NCBI GenBank assembly: GCA_905182985.1 | Contig: CAJJDN010000019.1 | Span: 463,760 to 527,759, forward strand | Length of the DNA stretch: 64,000 nucleotides | Direction: 5' to 3' | From: Paramecium sonneborni | Lineage: Eukaryota > Ciliophora > Oligohymenophorea > Peniculida > Parameciidae | In this document: positions 49,821-62,163 of the stretch, one piece after another | Layout: every line of letters begins with the position of its first letter | Numbering within the stretch: the first letter of the stretch is position 1 | Made by a program: the position numbers and the translations under genes | Notes under the pieces: generated by a model | Seen by the model: the letters and a program-made list of their open reading frames with translations, nothing else | The model's database searches: none | Told to the model about the DNA's origin: nothing

Positions 49821-51788
49821 ATGCTATCAATTTCTCAAACATAAAAATCCCTATAAGTACATTCATAAAAGCAATTACATCGATAAAACTTATATTCTAG
49901 AAATAGAACTCTTGATAATGTAGAAGCTAATAAATTAAGAGCAAAATACATTATACATGATAAGGAAAGTTTATATGAAGAAATTTAGAAACTGAAATAA
50001 GAGAACAATCAATTGAAGTTAACATTAAGATAGTTTCAATCATAAATTTAATATTTTAAAAGAGAAGTGCAATCAATATCGAAAGATGAAAGTACACCCA
50101 CTAAAAGTTATTCTAAATTAAAATAAGGTTATTTAGAGAAGATCTCAAGATTAGAAGTATTATTGTTTTATGAAAATTTAGGATGAAAATATTAGATTAT
50201 AATAATAATTAACAGAGTAGTAAACATATATAGGATAACTCTAAAGTCCATTAAATAAAAATAATGTTGAAAATTTATGTATGTCTTTAAGTGAGGATAA
50301 TATGAAGTTAAATCAATTGATCTAATAACAAGAGTAAACAGTTAATTAAACTTAAGTATAAAAATAATGAAATTTAGAGTTAATTCAATAAGTTGAATGT
50401 AAAACATAATGCAATTTTGAATAAGTATAAATAATTGAAGAACTTGAATGCTTAATTACTTTTAGAGATAGCTGAATTAAAGAAAAAGGATACTTTATTT
50501 CTTGAAAGACCTTAATAGAAAGATAATAAAAAGGTTGAAGAATAGTTATAGTTAGATTTTGATTAAGCACTTGTCGATTTAAGAAATGAAAGATAGAAAA
50601 ATAAGTATTTAGAAAATATGATGTAAAAGATTCAAGCAGAAAATTAGGAATAAATAGATAATCTTGAGAAAAAATTAACAGATTAAAAAAGATAATATGA
50701 GACATTGTAAAGAGAATATGATTTAGAAAAAATATAAAAATATCAATCAAAAAGAACAATACTGATAAAAAATAATGGACCATAACAACCAGAAGAATAA
50801 GTATAATAATAAGAGGAAAATGAATTATAAAAGAAAAAGATAATTAATGTTGATAAAAATGAAATTACATCAATAGCTCGTTAAGTTAAATTAAATCTTA
50901 TTGGATTAAAGATTTCACTCTAATAGGTTGAATAATATCTATTAACACATGAAAATTTAACTTAACATTAATTAAAATAGAATTTGTCCAATAGAATATT
51001 CGGTCTTTAATCTTTAGAGTAAATAGAAATGGCAGCTATTTATTTAGCAGATGTTGAAAATGAAACTGAAACTACTACTAATGCAAGAGTTAGAAGTATA
51101 TTTAAAACTTTAATGGAAAATTATTAAATATTGACAACTTAACAATTAAATAATATCAATTAATAAATCATGAAAAAGAAAAATGAAATTTCAGATATAC
51201 TAATAAAGAAATATCCAGAAACATATACAAATGGATATATCAATATAGATGTAAATATATTTGGAATATTATTAGATTTATTTAGAAGTTTTATAATAGG
51301 TTGATATTACATTAAATAAATTAGAAATCGATCATTTCTATGCACTAATAACTAGATAAAATAGATAATAAAGAATTTTACTTTAATAAATTCATAGTCC
51401 TTTCGATATCAATCAGAATGAAGATGATGAAGATATAAATGAACAATAATAATTAAATGAACTGAATAATAATGATCAACAAAAGAATATTAAATTAAAT
51501 TAATAAATTGAAGTATAAAATAAATAAGAATCACAATTAATTAATGTAATAAAAAATGAAGAAGAAACAGAAGAAAAAAACAGTTTAATTTAATAAGAAA
51601 TTAAAAATAGCCAAGAATATGGAGAGAATGATAGAAATTAGAATTAGGACTTATCGAATGAGGAAGAACAACTACCTAAAGAAGACAAAAATCCTTTATC
51701 AGATGTTCAAAATAGTGATCCAGATTAAAAGATGATTGATTCGTAAGAATTAAGAAAATAAAGTTAACCTGATTTATAATAATTTTGA
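49821..51788 (+). CDS. long coiled-coil protein, probably cytoskeletal
   Basis: About 630 aa. Heptad-rich sequence from MLSISQTQKSL through ESLYEEIQKLKQENNQLKL and YLENMMQKIQAENQEQID. Introns: 25 nt near 50156-50180, 22 nt near 50359-50380 and 25 nt near 51300-51324, all ending TAG. A less helical segment (IFGLQSLEQIEMAAIYLAD) lies near residue 400, and the C-terminal 130 residues are acidic and Gln/Asn-rich, ending QSQPDLQQF. No motor or known domain seen. A basal-body or axoneme role is only a guess. The next coiled-coil gene starts 9 bp after the stop. Confidence 0.7.
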
Positions 51789-51797
51789 ATTTAAATA

Positions 51798-53669
51798 ATG
51801 GATAACCGATTAGAAAGAAATGTAAACAAACTTATTGATCGATACAAAAAAACAACTTAATAGATTGATTAAATTATGTAATATGAATCAAGTCTTTAAC
51901 AGCCAGCTACATATTTAATAGGAAGATCTAGACCATCTAAAATTAATGAGGATGAGTAAACAATTCTTTCTTTATTTAGTGAGGATTCTTCTAGAGAAAG
52001 ACGGGGATAAAGTACTTCACTTGAATAAATAAGTAGATTAAGAGAAACTTTAAATGCAAAGGAACTCTAAGAAAAAGAAAAATATGAAAGAGTTAGAATA
52101 TTAAATTAAGAATTAAAAGTACATTTTTTATTTTATCAGATCACTCTTAAAGACTATATGAATATAAACAAAGAACTTGAAAATAAATTACAGCTTAAAG
52201 AAAAACAAATTAAATCTTTTGAATAAGAAAATAGATTGTTATAAGATTAATTAAATAAAGGAGATTTTAGCAATAAAGAAGCAAAAGGTAAATTTGATAA
52301 TCAAGAGAAAAATCTTGAATCATTATAATAATAAAATCATGTTCTCCGCTTAAAATTACAAGATAAGAAGTAAAAATTAGTTTCTTACAGAGAATAATTG
52401 AAATAAGCAGAAAATGTATTTGAATAACAAGGATAAAGTTTTGGAAAAGAACTTGAAAGAGTTTAATAATTATGTGAAGAATTCTCTAATGAAATGTAAT
52501 CCTAAATATTAATATTATTAGAAAAAATCAAGAATAATAAAATACAGAATTGTAAGCAGAATTAGACCAATCTAAAAATGAATTAGTTAATAAAGAAGAA
52601 TAATTAAGATATTTTGAATAGTTATTTTAAGATATGCATTAAAGAGATAATGATCAATAATAATAAATTTAATATTTGAATCAACAACTAGATTATTATA
52701 AATAATAGTTAGATCAAGCTAATTATAAATGTGAAGAAATACAAAATTAACTTTTACAATCTGAAAACCATCAATAGCGTCTATTATCAAATTAATAAGC
52801 AGATATTGAAAAAAAATTATCACAGTAATAGACTCTTTTCGATAAAAAAAAATAAAAAATTTGTAATTAAAAAGTCCTTATTGATATTTTGAACACCAAA
52901 ATTTAGGAGTGTCAAAGAAAACTTGAAAATGAAGAAAAAAATAGTAATATTTATAAATAAGACCAAAAAAAATTATAAGATATTAATAATGAAATGAATA
53001 CATTTATTGAAAATTTATAAGTTAAGTTACAGAATGCAGAAAATAAAATCTTAGATTTAAATTAAGAGATTTAAGATCAGAAATCTGTATTCTAATAAAA
53101 AAAAATGAAATCTGAAGAACTCGAATTAATTACAAGATAAGATTTTCGAACTATAGAATAAGTAATGAATTAAACTATTTTAAGCTAAAACATTAAGTTT
53201 TAAGTTTATAAGAATAATTAAAAATGTCTTAATAAGATAATAGAGAATTAGAGAACATACTACAATTAAAATAACATGAAAATGATTAAACTATGGATGA
53301 AATTGAAATTAAGATAGATTAACTAGTCAAATCATTAACTTCCTCAAAAGATGAAATAAAAGTATGTAAAGTTCGTGAAAATGAATATAAGTAAAAAATA
53401 AAACTTTAAGATGAAGAAATCTTAAAGTTAACATAAAAATCAACAAAATTAAAATAATAAGTTGAATAAAGTTCATATTCATTAAAACAAGTAAAGAAAA
53501 ATTTATCATACTATTATAGATAGAAGAAAAAGTTAAATTTTATGAAAATGAAAGAGAAATTAAGTAGCGATAAGAGACATAAGTGAAACAAGATCAAGCT
53601 ACCACATAAAATAAGTTAAGAGTTTTAGATGATATTCATTCTTTAATCAAGATGCATAAGAAATTTTGA
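51798..53669 (+). CDS. long coiled-coil protein
   Basis: MDNRLERNVNKLIDRYKK, then SRERRGQSTSLEQISRLRETL and continuous coiled coil (ENKLQLKEKQIKSFEQEN, KLRLQDKKQKLVSYREQLKQ-like heptads). A 21-nt CAG-ending intron at about 52120-52140 is clear. Another frame change near 52530 needs an intron I could not place exactly. The tail remains helical and Lys/Gln-rich; the final frame is uncertain, TGA 53667-53669 favoured. It follows the previous coiled-coil gene by 9 bp on the same strand. Confidence 0.6.
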
Positions 53670-54176
53670 TTAAAGATTTTTTATTTTATTTAGACTATTT
53701 TTATTTTTAATTTATTAACATTTATTAATTGCTAATTATTAGTATTACCTTATTCTTATATAATACTTAATATAGAAAAAATATTCATGTTAAATTCAAA
53801 CGATATTATTTTTAAAACAAAAATATTGTGAGCTCTGCAAAATTATTGTTCTATTGAGAGATCTTATTTTTTGATAATTATTTATTTTGACAAAATTTTA
53901 TTATCAATAGGAAGTTAAATTGAATTTTTTAAATTATAAAATTTGATTATTAGAGTAATTTATTTCATAAATATAATTTATAAAAATTGTAAAATAAAAA
54001 TTAAAAAGAAAAAAACTAATTTATTTTTTTGACCTTCTTTTCAAAACAAAATTGCAGATCAAGAATAAGTCAATATATATGATAATTATATAAGTTTAAA
54101 ATTATAAAAATTATTAAAACATAATTAGAATAGAAGGGATTTTTATAAATAAATATATATTAAGTGATTAAATGTA
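53670..54176. other. intergenic, AT-rich
   Basis: 507 bp between convergent genes with no coding frame of protein-like composition. Confidence 0.5.
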
Positions 54177-54911
54177 TCACTAAAAAGAAAATATATTTTG
54201 GGTGTTTCTACTAATAATTTTTTCATTCAATTATTAATATTGAAGTTTAAGGATCTATGATTCCTTTTATCTTTGGGCTATTTCAATTTCTAATTTATTC
54301 AAATCTACATTAGAATGTAAATGATATCTATTGCTTTTGCTATCAGATTGAGATAAGTTTTTTTCAACTTTATTTATATCCAATGTTTAGACTTTATGTT
54401 ATTATGAAGTTTATCTTATTTTATTTTATTTTTCATATTAGATTAATTATTAAATAAAACCGTAATTAGGCTTAACTTAAGGTCTTTTTTAAACGACAAA
54501 ATTTAATGCAGTTTAAAATCCCCATTAAAATTTAAACATCAAATAAGCTATAATAACTGATGCACTTCTAGAAATACCAGCAAAGCAATGTACCATAACA
54601 TTTGTATGTTACCGGTGTTTTTCAATAAATTGGTTTGTTTGTGGAAAATAATCTTAGATGTTTTGTTAAGTACAATCAGGAATATTAATGACTTCATGTA
54701 TTATATAAGCAGAAGCGTCAATTTTAGGCTCATCAATAATACTTAATAAAGCTCCAATTTGTAAGGATTTTAAAAGATCTAAGCTAAGTGCACAATCAAT
54801 GTCTGCTAAATATAAACCTGAACTTAAAATTAAATAAAAATATTACATGTAAACATTATTTTTGATAATAGGTTCTAGGATGCAATCCCATTTGTTTAAT
54901 TTTTGTGTCAT
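54177..54911 (-). CDS. active dual-specificity protein phosphatase
   Basis: Start MTQKLNKWDCILEPIIKNN at 54909-54911. After a 24-nt AAG-ending intron (near 54833-54856) the domain reads ISGLYLADIDCALS, LLSIIDEPKID, HEVINIPDC and HCFAGISRSASVIIAYLM, an intact HCxxGxxR(S/T) active site with the general-acid Asp in the INIPD segment. The C-terminal 80 residues are helical and polar, ending TQNIFSFQ. TGA 54177-54179. Its first 70 codons lie inside the repeated 1086-bp segment, so a truncated second copy appears at 55793-55998. Confidence 0.85.
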
Positions 54912-55791
54912 TAACAGACAAAATATTTTAATTTATAAAATATAATAATAGTCGTGAACGGTGATCATATTTATTTAACATTAATAACTATGTCATCCTG
55001 ATTTAATTCATTATGGGTTTAGAATGATAGTTGATTGTCTTTGTCTTTTTCAAGATTTGGAACAATAGTAGCTTATTCATTAATACTTTTTTTAGGGAAG
55101 ACTAAAATTTGATTTGGATGTCTATAACAAGTAAATCTAGAATAAAAAGATAGTAAATACTATTTATTATAAGATTTGCCTTTTTCTTTTAATTAAACAT
55201 GAAGGAGAACTCGTCCAATTTGATAGAGAACTTTTTATGGAGATTATAATTCATATTTAAGTAATTTACCAGATGAGGCATGTAATAATGTTCCAAATTT
55301 AGAGTTATTATCTTAGAGAAGTAATTTGTATTAATTATATTCTGATTTAATTACTTTGATAAGAGCATGATTTCTTGAAACCGAGATATCTTTTAATTTG
55401 ATATCACAATCAGGGACTCTTCCGATTTTAATATCTTATTTATCAATTAATTCCATGACTTAAATGATACCTTCTTTAGATTTATCATCAGATGTTATTT
55501 TCCAAATCATATATGGAACAATAGGTTTTTAAATTTACATTATACAAAATATTTAGCCTTAGTAGGTATAAGTACTTTGTAATGGCATTTTACAGACTTC
55601 ACATTCCATTTTTTTCCAAATATATTATATAGAAGATTGCTGATTTTTAATTTTAATTGATTACTGAATCCAAATTTATAAACAATTAAGATGAACATAT
55701 TTCATAGAACCAATACCTAAAATAATTAATAATGAAGATTATTACATTTACAAGGACTAAAGAGAGGATTAGACAAAGAACCATTTTTAGA
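54706..55791. repeat. copy 1 of an exact 1086-bp direct repeat
   Basis: By eye identical to 55793-56878 at an offset of 1087, the two copies separated by one undetermined base at 55792. This is the pattern of two contigs that overlap but were abutted. It contains the 5' part of the phosphatase gene and the 3' part of the FHA gene. Confidence 0.95.
54965..55791 (-). pseudogene. truncated duplicate of the FHA gene 3' part
   Basis: This is the copy-1 version of the RING-CH/FHA gene: it holds the FHA domain and the stop (TGA 54965-54967) but is cut at the N, so it lacks the RING-CH domain and start. Probably an assembly artefact rather than a biological pseudogene. Confidence 0.75.
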
Positions 55792-55792
55792 N

Positions 55793-55998
55793 TAAGCAGA
55801 AGCGTCAATTTTAGGCTCATCAATAATACTTAATAAAGCTCCAATTTGTAAGGATTTTAAAAGATCTAAGCTAAGTGCACAATCAATGTCTGCTAAATAT
55901 AAACCTGAACTTAAAATTAAATAAAAATATTACATGTAAACATTATTTTTGATAATAGGTTCTAGGATGCAATCCCATTTGTTTAATTTTTGTGTCAT
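55793..55998 (-). pseudogene. truncated duplicate of the phosphatase 5' part
   Basis: Copy-2 version of the phosphatase gene: start ATG 55996-55998, ending at the N before the catalytic motif. Expected to disappear when the overlap is collapsed. Confidence 0.75.
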
Positions 55999-56878
55999 TA
56001 ACAGACAAAATATTTTAATTTATAAAATATAATAATAGTCGTGAACGGTGATCATATTTATTTAACATTAATAACTATGTCATCCTGATTTAATTCATTA
56101 TGGGTTTAGAATGATAGTTGATTGTCTTTGTCTTTTTCAAGATTTGGAACAATAGTAGCTTATTCATTAATACTTTTTTTAGGGAAGACTAAAATTTGAT
56201 TTGGATGTCTATAACAAGTAAATCTAGAATAAAAAGATAGTAAATACTATTTATTATAAGATTTGCCTTTTTCTTTTAATTAAACATGAAGGAGAACTCG
56301 TCCAATTTGATAGAGAACTTTTTATGGAGATTATAATTCATATTTAAGTAATTTACCAGATGAGGCATGTAATAATGTTCCAAATTTAGAGTTATTATCT
56401 TAGAGAAGTAATTTGTATTAATTATATTCTGATTTAATTACTTTGATAAGAGCATGATTTCTTGAAACCGAGATATCTTTTAATTTGATATCACAATCAG
56501 GGACTCTTCCGATTTTAATATCTTATTTATCAATTAATTCCATGACTTAAATGATACCTTCTTTAGATTTATCATCAGATGTTATTTTCCAAATCATATA
56601 TGGAACAATAGGTTTTTAAATTTACATTATACAAAATATTTAGCCTTAGTAGGTATAAGTACTTTGTAATGGCATTTTACAGACTTCACATTCCATTTTT
56701 TTCCAAATATATTATATAGAAGATTGCTGATTTTTAATTTTAATTGATTACTGAATCCAAATTTATAAACAATTAAGATGAACATATTTCATAGAACCAA
56801 TACCTAAAATAATTAATAATGAAGATTATTACATTTACAAGGACTAAAGAGAGGATTAGACAAAGAACCATTTTTAGA
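55793..56878. repeat. copy 2 of the exact 1086-bp direct repeat
   Basis: Same sequence as 54706-55791. The right side continues into unique sequence that completes the RING-CH/FHA gene. Confidence 0.95.
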
Positions 56879-57473
56879 AAAACAAATTCTACATTAACTA
56901 GCTTCCAATTCTAAATCTTTAGACTATAATTCATCATCATTTTCTATTTATTCTTTTTATTATTAAAGAGTATCAATATCATGATTAATTTCAAGTAGTT
57001 ATAATTTCATTCTTCCTAATTTAATCATATCACCTTTTTAAAGTTCCCATTCCTTTTATATAAATTTATTTATTTATTACATTTAATGATTCAAAATCAG
57101 GTCTATTACATAATATAGCCCAAACTCTTTAATCTGATTTTTGACTCATTCCAGATAACATCATATATTCTTATTCACAATCTACTCTTAGTAATTGGAT
57201 CTATTTATTTACATATTCCTGTTTTATATTTTTGAGAATTTTATACATTATCTGTTAATGCAATTATTTAATTGTCCACCATTGAAAGTGTTCCTAATTA
57301 TCTAACTCATAACTACCTGAAAAATCTAATTCTATTTCTTTTTTTGTTACCTAATTACTCTCAAAATCAAATAAATTATGACTTTCCTTATTCCAAATAA
57401 ATGCAGTTATACATACTCTATCAAAAAAATCATTTATTTATTTACTTATAGGGTACTATTTATACATTTTCAT
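56052..57473 (-). CDS. RING-CH and FHA domain protein, putative E3 ubiquitin ligase
   Basis: Start MKMYKQYPISKQINDFFD at 57471-57473. A 28-nt AAG-ending intron near 57053-57080 and a 29-nt intron near 56789-56850 bring together a RING-CH finger: CRICFSKNG, SPCKC, GSMKYVHLNCLQIWIQ, CEVCKMPLQ. Downstream an FHA domain reads IKIGRVPDCDIKLKDISVSRNHALIK with the conserved GR and S-x-x-H, then LQDNNSKFGT. RING-CH proteins recruit E2 enzymes and FHA domains bind phosphothreonine, so substrate choice may depend on phosphorylation (inference). Stop TGA 56052-56054, 141 bp upstream of the phosphatase start once the repeat is collapsed. Confidence 0.78.
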
Positions 57474-57535
57474 CCACTTTTCTTTTTGATGTGCATATCC
57501 CCATTATAATACTAATAAATATTAATAATAATTAA

Positions 57536-59240
57536 ATGTTATAATAATCACAATAAATTGATTACTTATATATTCCAACTAGTAAGAATTTATAATAATT
57601 ACTCAAATCATCAACCTTCTGGACTATTGGTAATATATAAGCTACTCATTTAATCAAATCATAATTGCTTGTTAGAACAAAGAATAGGAATTATGAGTTT
57701 GCTTTAACTAATAATGGCTATTTTATTAAATTTGGGACTCGTAACACTAAATATTGTGATTTGTTGAATAATATTTATATTCTTACTTATACAGATTAGT
57801 ATTTTACTATTCGATCTCATGACAGATCCAAAGAATACTAAAGTATTAATTAGAAGCAAACAAAGATCTGGATAGAGTATTTAACTAAGTTTTGTATCAT
57901 TAGAGGAGAAGTCTATAAAAGATTTAAGTTTGTCAATTAAATTAGTAATGGAAATTATTCGAAAGTATAACTAATTTAATTATTTATTATTAGGGATACT
58001 TAATAGAGAACAACAAAAATCAATAATATGTTTGTAAATCATTTTAAAAGGTAGATTTACAGAGTGTTATTAAACTTAGAGATTCTGTAATTGGTGAAAT
58101 ATTATTATTAAGGTAAGTAAATCATCCAAATATTATTAAACTTTTTGAAATTCATGAAGATTTTAAAAATATCTATTTGATTTATGAATGGGCAAAAGGT
58201 GAATTGTTTTAAGAATTTTAGAAAACAAAAACAAATAAATCTCGTTTTACTGAACAATAAGTCAGTCATATAATGAGATAAATCTTTTTAGGTTTAAGTC
58301 ATATTCATTCTTTAAATATTATACATAGAGATATTAAATTAGAAAATATTTTACTTAAAGATTAAAGTTCTATTCTCATTGCTGATTTTAGTTTAGCAGC
58401 AAAAAAACTAACAAAGTTTGAATATAAAAAATATGGGACACCTGGTTATATAGCCCCAGAAGTTTTGAATATGAAAGTTTATAATGAAAAAATTGATGTT
58501 TTTAGTGCTGGTGTTGTTGCTTATATTTTATTAACATAAAAACCAGTATTTTCAGGATCAACAATTAGTGCTATTTTAAATTAAAATACAGCAGGAAAAA
58601 TTGATTTTGATAATCCAGCATTTATCAATCTAAGCAAAGATGCCTAATTTTTCTTAAGGAAAGTATTATCATTACAAGAAGAATAACGTCCTTCTGCATT
58701 TGATTGTTTAGAGTCCTCATTTCTTAAAAATTCATTCTAATTAAATTAAATTGGAAGCCCAATTAAACCTAATTTAGATGTATATTTTATATCAAATTAA
58801 TAGATTAGATTAAGCTATTTAAGTTCTAGTGTATTACCTCAATAGATTAATCTATCAAAAGCTAAAAGAAAATCAATGAGGCAATATATTTTATTAAAAT
58901 AAGCTATTATTACTGAAAAATAAAAATCATTATTAATGCAATAAATAGCTGAATAATAAAATGAAGAAGAAGATAGTGAATAATTAATAGTTTAAGAAAG
59001 TGTCAAAAATGTATTTAATTATATTCATATTTATAGATAGCTGGATCCTTTTATACAGAAAAATAGTAGGAAAATACAAAACATAATGATTCAGATGAAG
59101 ATTCTTCAGGTGAAAGTATGAATGGATCATCCTCTGGAAGTGAAGATGATTCTAATTTATTTCTAGAGGAAGATGCATATTAAAATTTATCATCCAAAAT
59201 AACATAATTAGGTGGTTTATAAATTAAAATTAAAAGATGA
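57536..59240 (+). CDS. PH-domain protein kinase with DFS in place of DFG
   Basis: Start [16 protein letters not shown]. Residues about 20-115 look like a PH domain ([38 protein letters not shown] ending in the Trp helix). The kinase begins [14 protein letters not shown] and, after a 29-nt intron near 57974-58002, continues [50 protein letters not shown] and [14 protein letters not shown]. The Gly of DFG is Ser. A 26-nt intron (59010-59035) precedes a Ser/Asp/Glu-rich tail, TGA 59238-59240. CAMK-like by loop motifs. Divergent from the RING-CH/FHA gene, 62 bp apart. Confidence 0.82.
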
Positions 59241-59348
59241 ATTTAATTTGATAATTTTATTGTTTTTATGTGTATAAATATTTACTTATTTAAATCTATG
59301 TATAAGAATCTTATAAAACTAAATTACTTCATTAAATTATAAATGAAA

Positions 59349-60035
59349 TCATAACTTTTTCTTCTTTTTTTTCATTAAATTTACCATATTTTTTTCCCAA
59401 TTTGGAGGCAATTTTGGTTATTATTTTTCATTATCAGGAAGATTAGTCATTGCACATTCTAATCTCTTTTCAAAATCCTTAATTTCATCAATTCCTTATT
59501 CGCATTAACTATATGTAAGCCAATTAGTCATTAAGTCTTAGTGAGTTGTAATTTTTGGTTTAAAGTATTAGAAGATTTAAGAACAAAATAGTGGTTCAAT
59601 CGCTTGATTAAATTTATAGATTCTGCATATATCTCTTAATACTAAATTGATCTTATTGTCTTGAAATATTCTATCCTAAAATCTTTGTCGATGATATTCT
59701 TGAATCTAATAATAATAGTAATAATTACTTTAAAACTATTGCTTATTTGTTAATACTTCCCTAATTCTAATGCAATATTTTAGATTCTCATCCAATGACC
59801 ATTCACTTACTCTAAATAAAATTTTGCAGAATCATAATCATTATAACTATATGAGTATAAATTGTTTTGTACTGTCTAATTGTTAACAAATTATTACATC
59901 TAAATAATTTTATACATATAGTTCCATCAGCCCATTGAGTTCATCGTAAGGGCATTAATCTATTTTATCTTTCACATTTTCATAGCATTCACCTTAAAAG
60001 TATAGCTCTTTAAATGCTTAATTTACTTAATCCAT
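59349..60035 (-). CDS. hypothetical protein with Lys-rich C-terminus
   Basis: Start MDQVNQAFKELYFQGECYEN at 60033-60035; CYENVKDKIDQCPYDELNG suggests a small Cys-containing helix pair. One or two introns lie in 59860-59900. Then come EWSLDENLKYCIRIRE, YHRQRFQDRIFQDN, FCSQIFQYFKPKITTH and MTNLPDNEKQQPKLPPNWEKN. The protein ends in a Lys run before TGA 59349-59351. About 215 aa, with scattered Cys. Not recognised. Confidence 0.6.
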
Positions 60036-60054
60036 TTATAATATTAAAGTAATA

Positions 60055-60823
60055 ATGAAATCTCAAGGGAGAATACTATTAGATAAAATGACTTGTTGTT
60101 AATTAAAGATTAGGTAGAATTAAAGACAATCAAGCTAATTTAAGTTAATGATTTTAAGATATCATTGGAGCTTAGCAATCAATAAGCTTCAAAAAATAAT
60201 AATTAAAAGATGTTAGTAGCCCTTAATAAATCTTTAGGAAGAAACAATTCATATGAAAAAATCTAGATCATAATAGCCAAGTCTACTGTTTATGAATAAA
60301 GGTTTTTAACATCTTCGATATTATTCTTAAAATAATTAGGCTTAAATAAAATCTTAAAGTGAAGAAGAAATATCTCCAAAAAGATAAGAAGAACTTGAAT
60401 TCACTTAAAAGAATAACAACATAAATAAGAAAGAAGAAAAAGGTTAAATTGTGCAAATTTAAAACAATTTTAAAGAATCAGCACATTTTCATACAGAAAG
60501 TAGTCTTGATAAATTAAAATTTTATGAAGAATTTTTGGATTTGTTTTAAAAATAGAAGGAAGCATCTCATTTCGGTTATTTATGTAATTTCGAAATTAAG
60601 TTTAGCTTAAGAAAAAGCAAAAGAATAAGAAATGCTGAAAAAAAAAATAATAGATAGTAGACCTAGTAAACCTTTATCAGATATAAAAATATTTTTATCA
60701 CTTATAAAGAAACCTCATGTAGATATTGAACAAAGTAAACCAAAATAATAATAAGAATTTGTACTGCATTTAATTTTTGGAATATTTTTCTTGATTATAG
60801 TGAGTATATATCTAGTAATGTGA
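60055..60823 (+). CDS. tail-anchored SNARE-like protein
   Basis: The C-terminus is a single hydrophobic helix (FVLHLIFGIFFLIIVSIYLVM) at the very end, preceded by a charged helical region (QEKAKEQEMLKKKIIDS) reached through a 31-nt intron near 60576-60606. This is a typical tail-anchor layout, as in USE1 or Sec20-type SNAREs. Upstream, a long polar helical stretch (EEEISPKRQEELEFTQ, HFHTESSLDKLKFYEE) is supported; the first 80 codons are uncertain because two frames are possible around 60150-60330. Golgi/ER trafficking is inference. Confidence 0.5.
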
Positions 60824-60926
60824 TAATAATAATTAATATAGATATGTAATTATAATAATTATATAGTGATGTATTTGTAATCATTAAAGAATAAATAAAA
60901 CAATAATGAAAAGTATATTAAATCAA

Positions 60927-62163
60927 TCATTTTTTAATGAATTAAAGATTAGCTGGATTGTGTGTTTGAATTGATAGAAAATACTCATAGGCTTCTTCTA
61001 ATTCTTTTTCTGCAGTAATTTTGAATTATCCATGCTAATCAATAATAATATCAAGAATAAGAAATTTGTTTAGATATTTAATACATCTAGTTAATTGATT
61101 GAATTGGAATCCAAAAACCAATTCTGTAAATGGTTTATAAATATGTTGAAAATCTAAAATATCTCTATCTTAGAGTTTGTTTTCAACTATTCTTTGATAA
61201 GTACAACCAGAATATTGCTTAAGTAAGACCAAATAAAGAAGAGAAGCAACAATTTCTCTATTAGAAAATTGATACAATTTGACATCTAATATAGCACAAT
61301 CAAGGAAGGCCATATAATGTCGAAATAAAGTGTAAGAACTCTATGTAGGTTATTTAATTTAAAGTTTAGGTTAAGGATAGTAAATATCCCATTAAGATAA
61401 ATACCAAGTACTCCAAAGATAAAGAGTTGGTGGATTAATAAGCCATTTCAATTCTGTAAGTATATGTTATTCTTTTTCAAGGATTTATTATTCAGTAAAA
61501 CTATAATTACTAGCTTAAGAGAAATCATTAATTTTTGGAGGGTAGATTTCCTAACATAAATATAGAATTTACTTCTATTTTACATGCTATAGATAGACTA
61601 GCTAAACCAAATAATTAAAGTTCTTATTTAGAGATTTAAACTTTAGACATATATCTATCTAGATTATGTACACAAAGATGAAATGTTTCTCTTTTCAAAG
61701 TGAATTCTTTACAAACTTCACTAATCCAATCAAATAAAATTGATCTCATTATTGGTGTAATATTAGTTTAATGTTCAAAAAATGATGGATGTATTTTATA
61801 TTCTAATTCTTTTTAATAAAGTAATCTAAGAGTAAATTCATCAAAAATGCTTTCTTGTTTATCATTAATTTCTATTTATTCTTCACAGACAATGTCTATT
61901 TTTTTTAATTTAGTCCTCTATTATTGAGTTGTTCTTTTAATAAGTTAGCTAATTTATTTTCTAATGTCTTCTGTATTTGTATTCTATGGAGTTTTTTACT
62001 TCTATGTTTCATTAATATTAATATTTTCTTTATTCTTGAAAGTTCCAATAGAAGCCTTTCTTATTGTGACTTACTTAGGTGATGGATCTATAAGAGCAAT
62101 GGCACTTAAATTCTTTCTTCTTGCATCTTATATAATTAATCGACTTTGTAGTGGTTGCTTCAT
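60927..62163 (-). CDS. cyclin
   Basis: Start MKQPLQSRLIIQDARRKN at 62161-62163, a polar 90-residue N-terminus, then the cyclin box: MRSILFDWISEVCKEFTLKRETFHLCVHNLDRYMS, LFGLASLSIACKIEEIYPPKINDF. The latter is restored by a 22-nt intron at 61551-61572. A C-terminal cyclin fold follows (ILEKEQHILTELKWLINPPTLYLW, REIVASLLYLVLLKQYSG). MRSILFDW and the spacing suggest an A/B/E-type cyclin that activates a CDK. No destruction box was searched in detail. TGA 60927-60929. Confidence 0.85.

Noticed and set aside
50385..50783. Minus-strand 132-aa hydrophobic ORF
   Set aside because: Antisense to a coiled-coil gene; Lys/Gln/Glu codons mirror to Phe/Leu/Ile.
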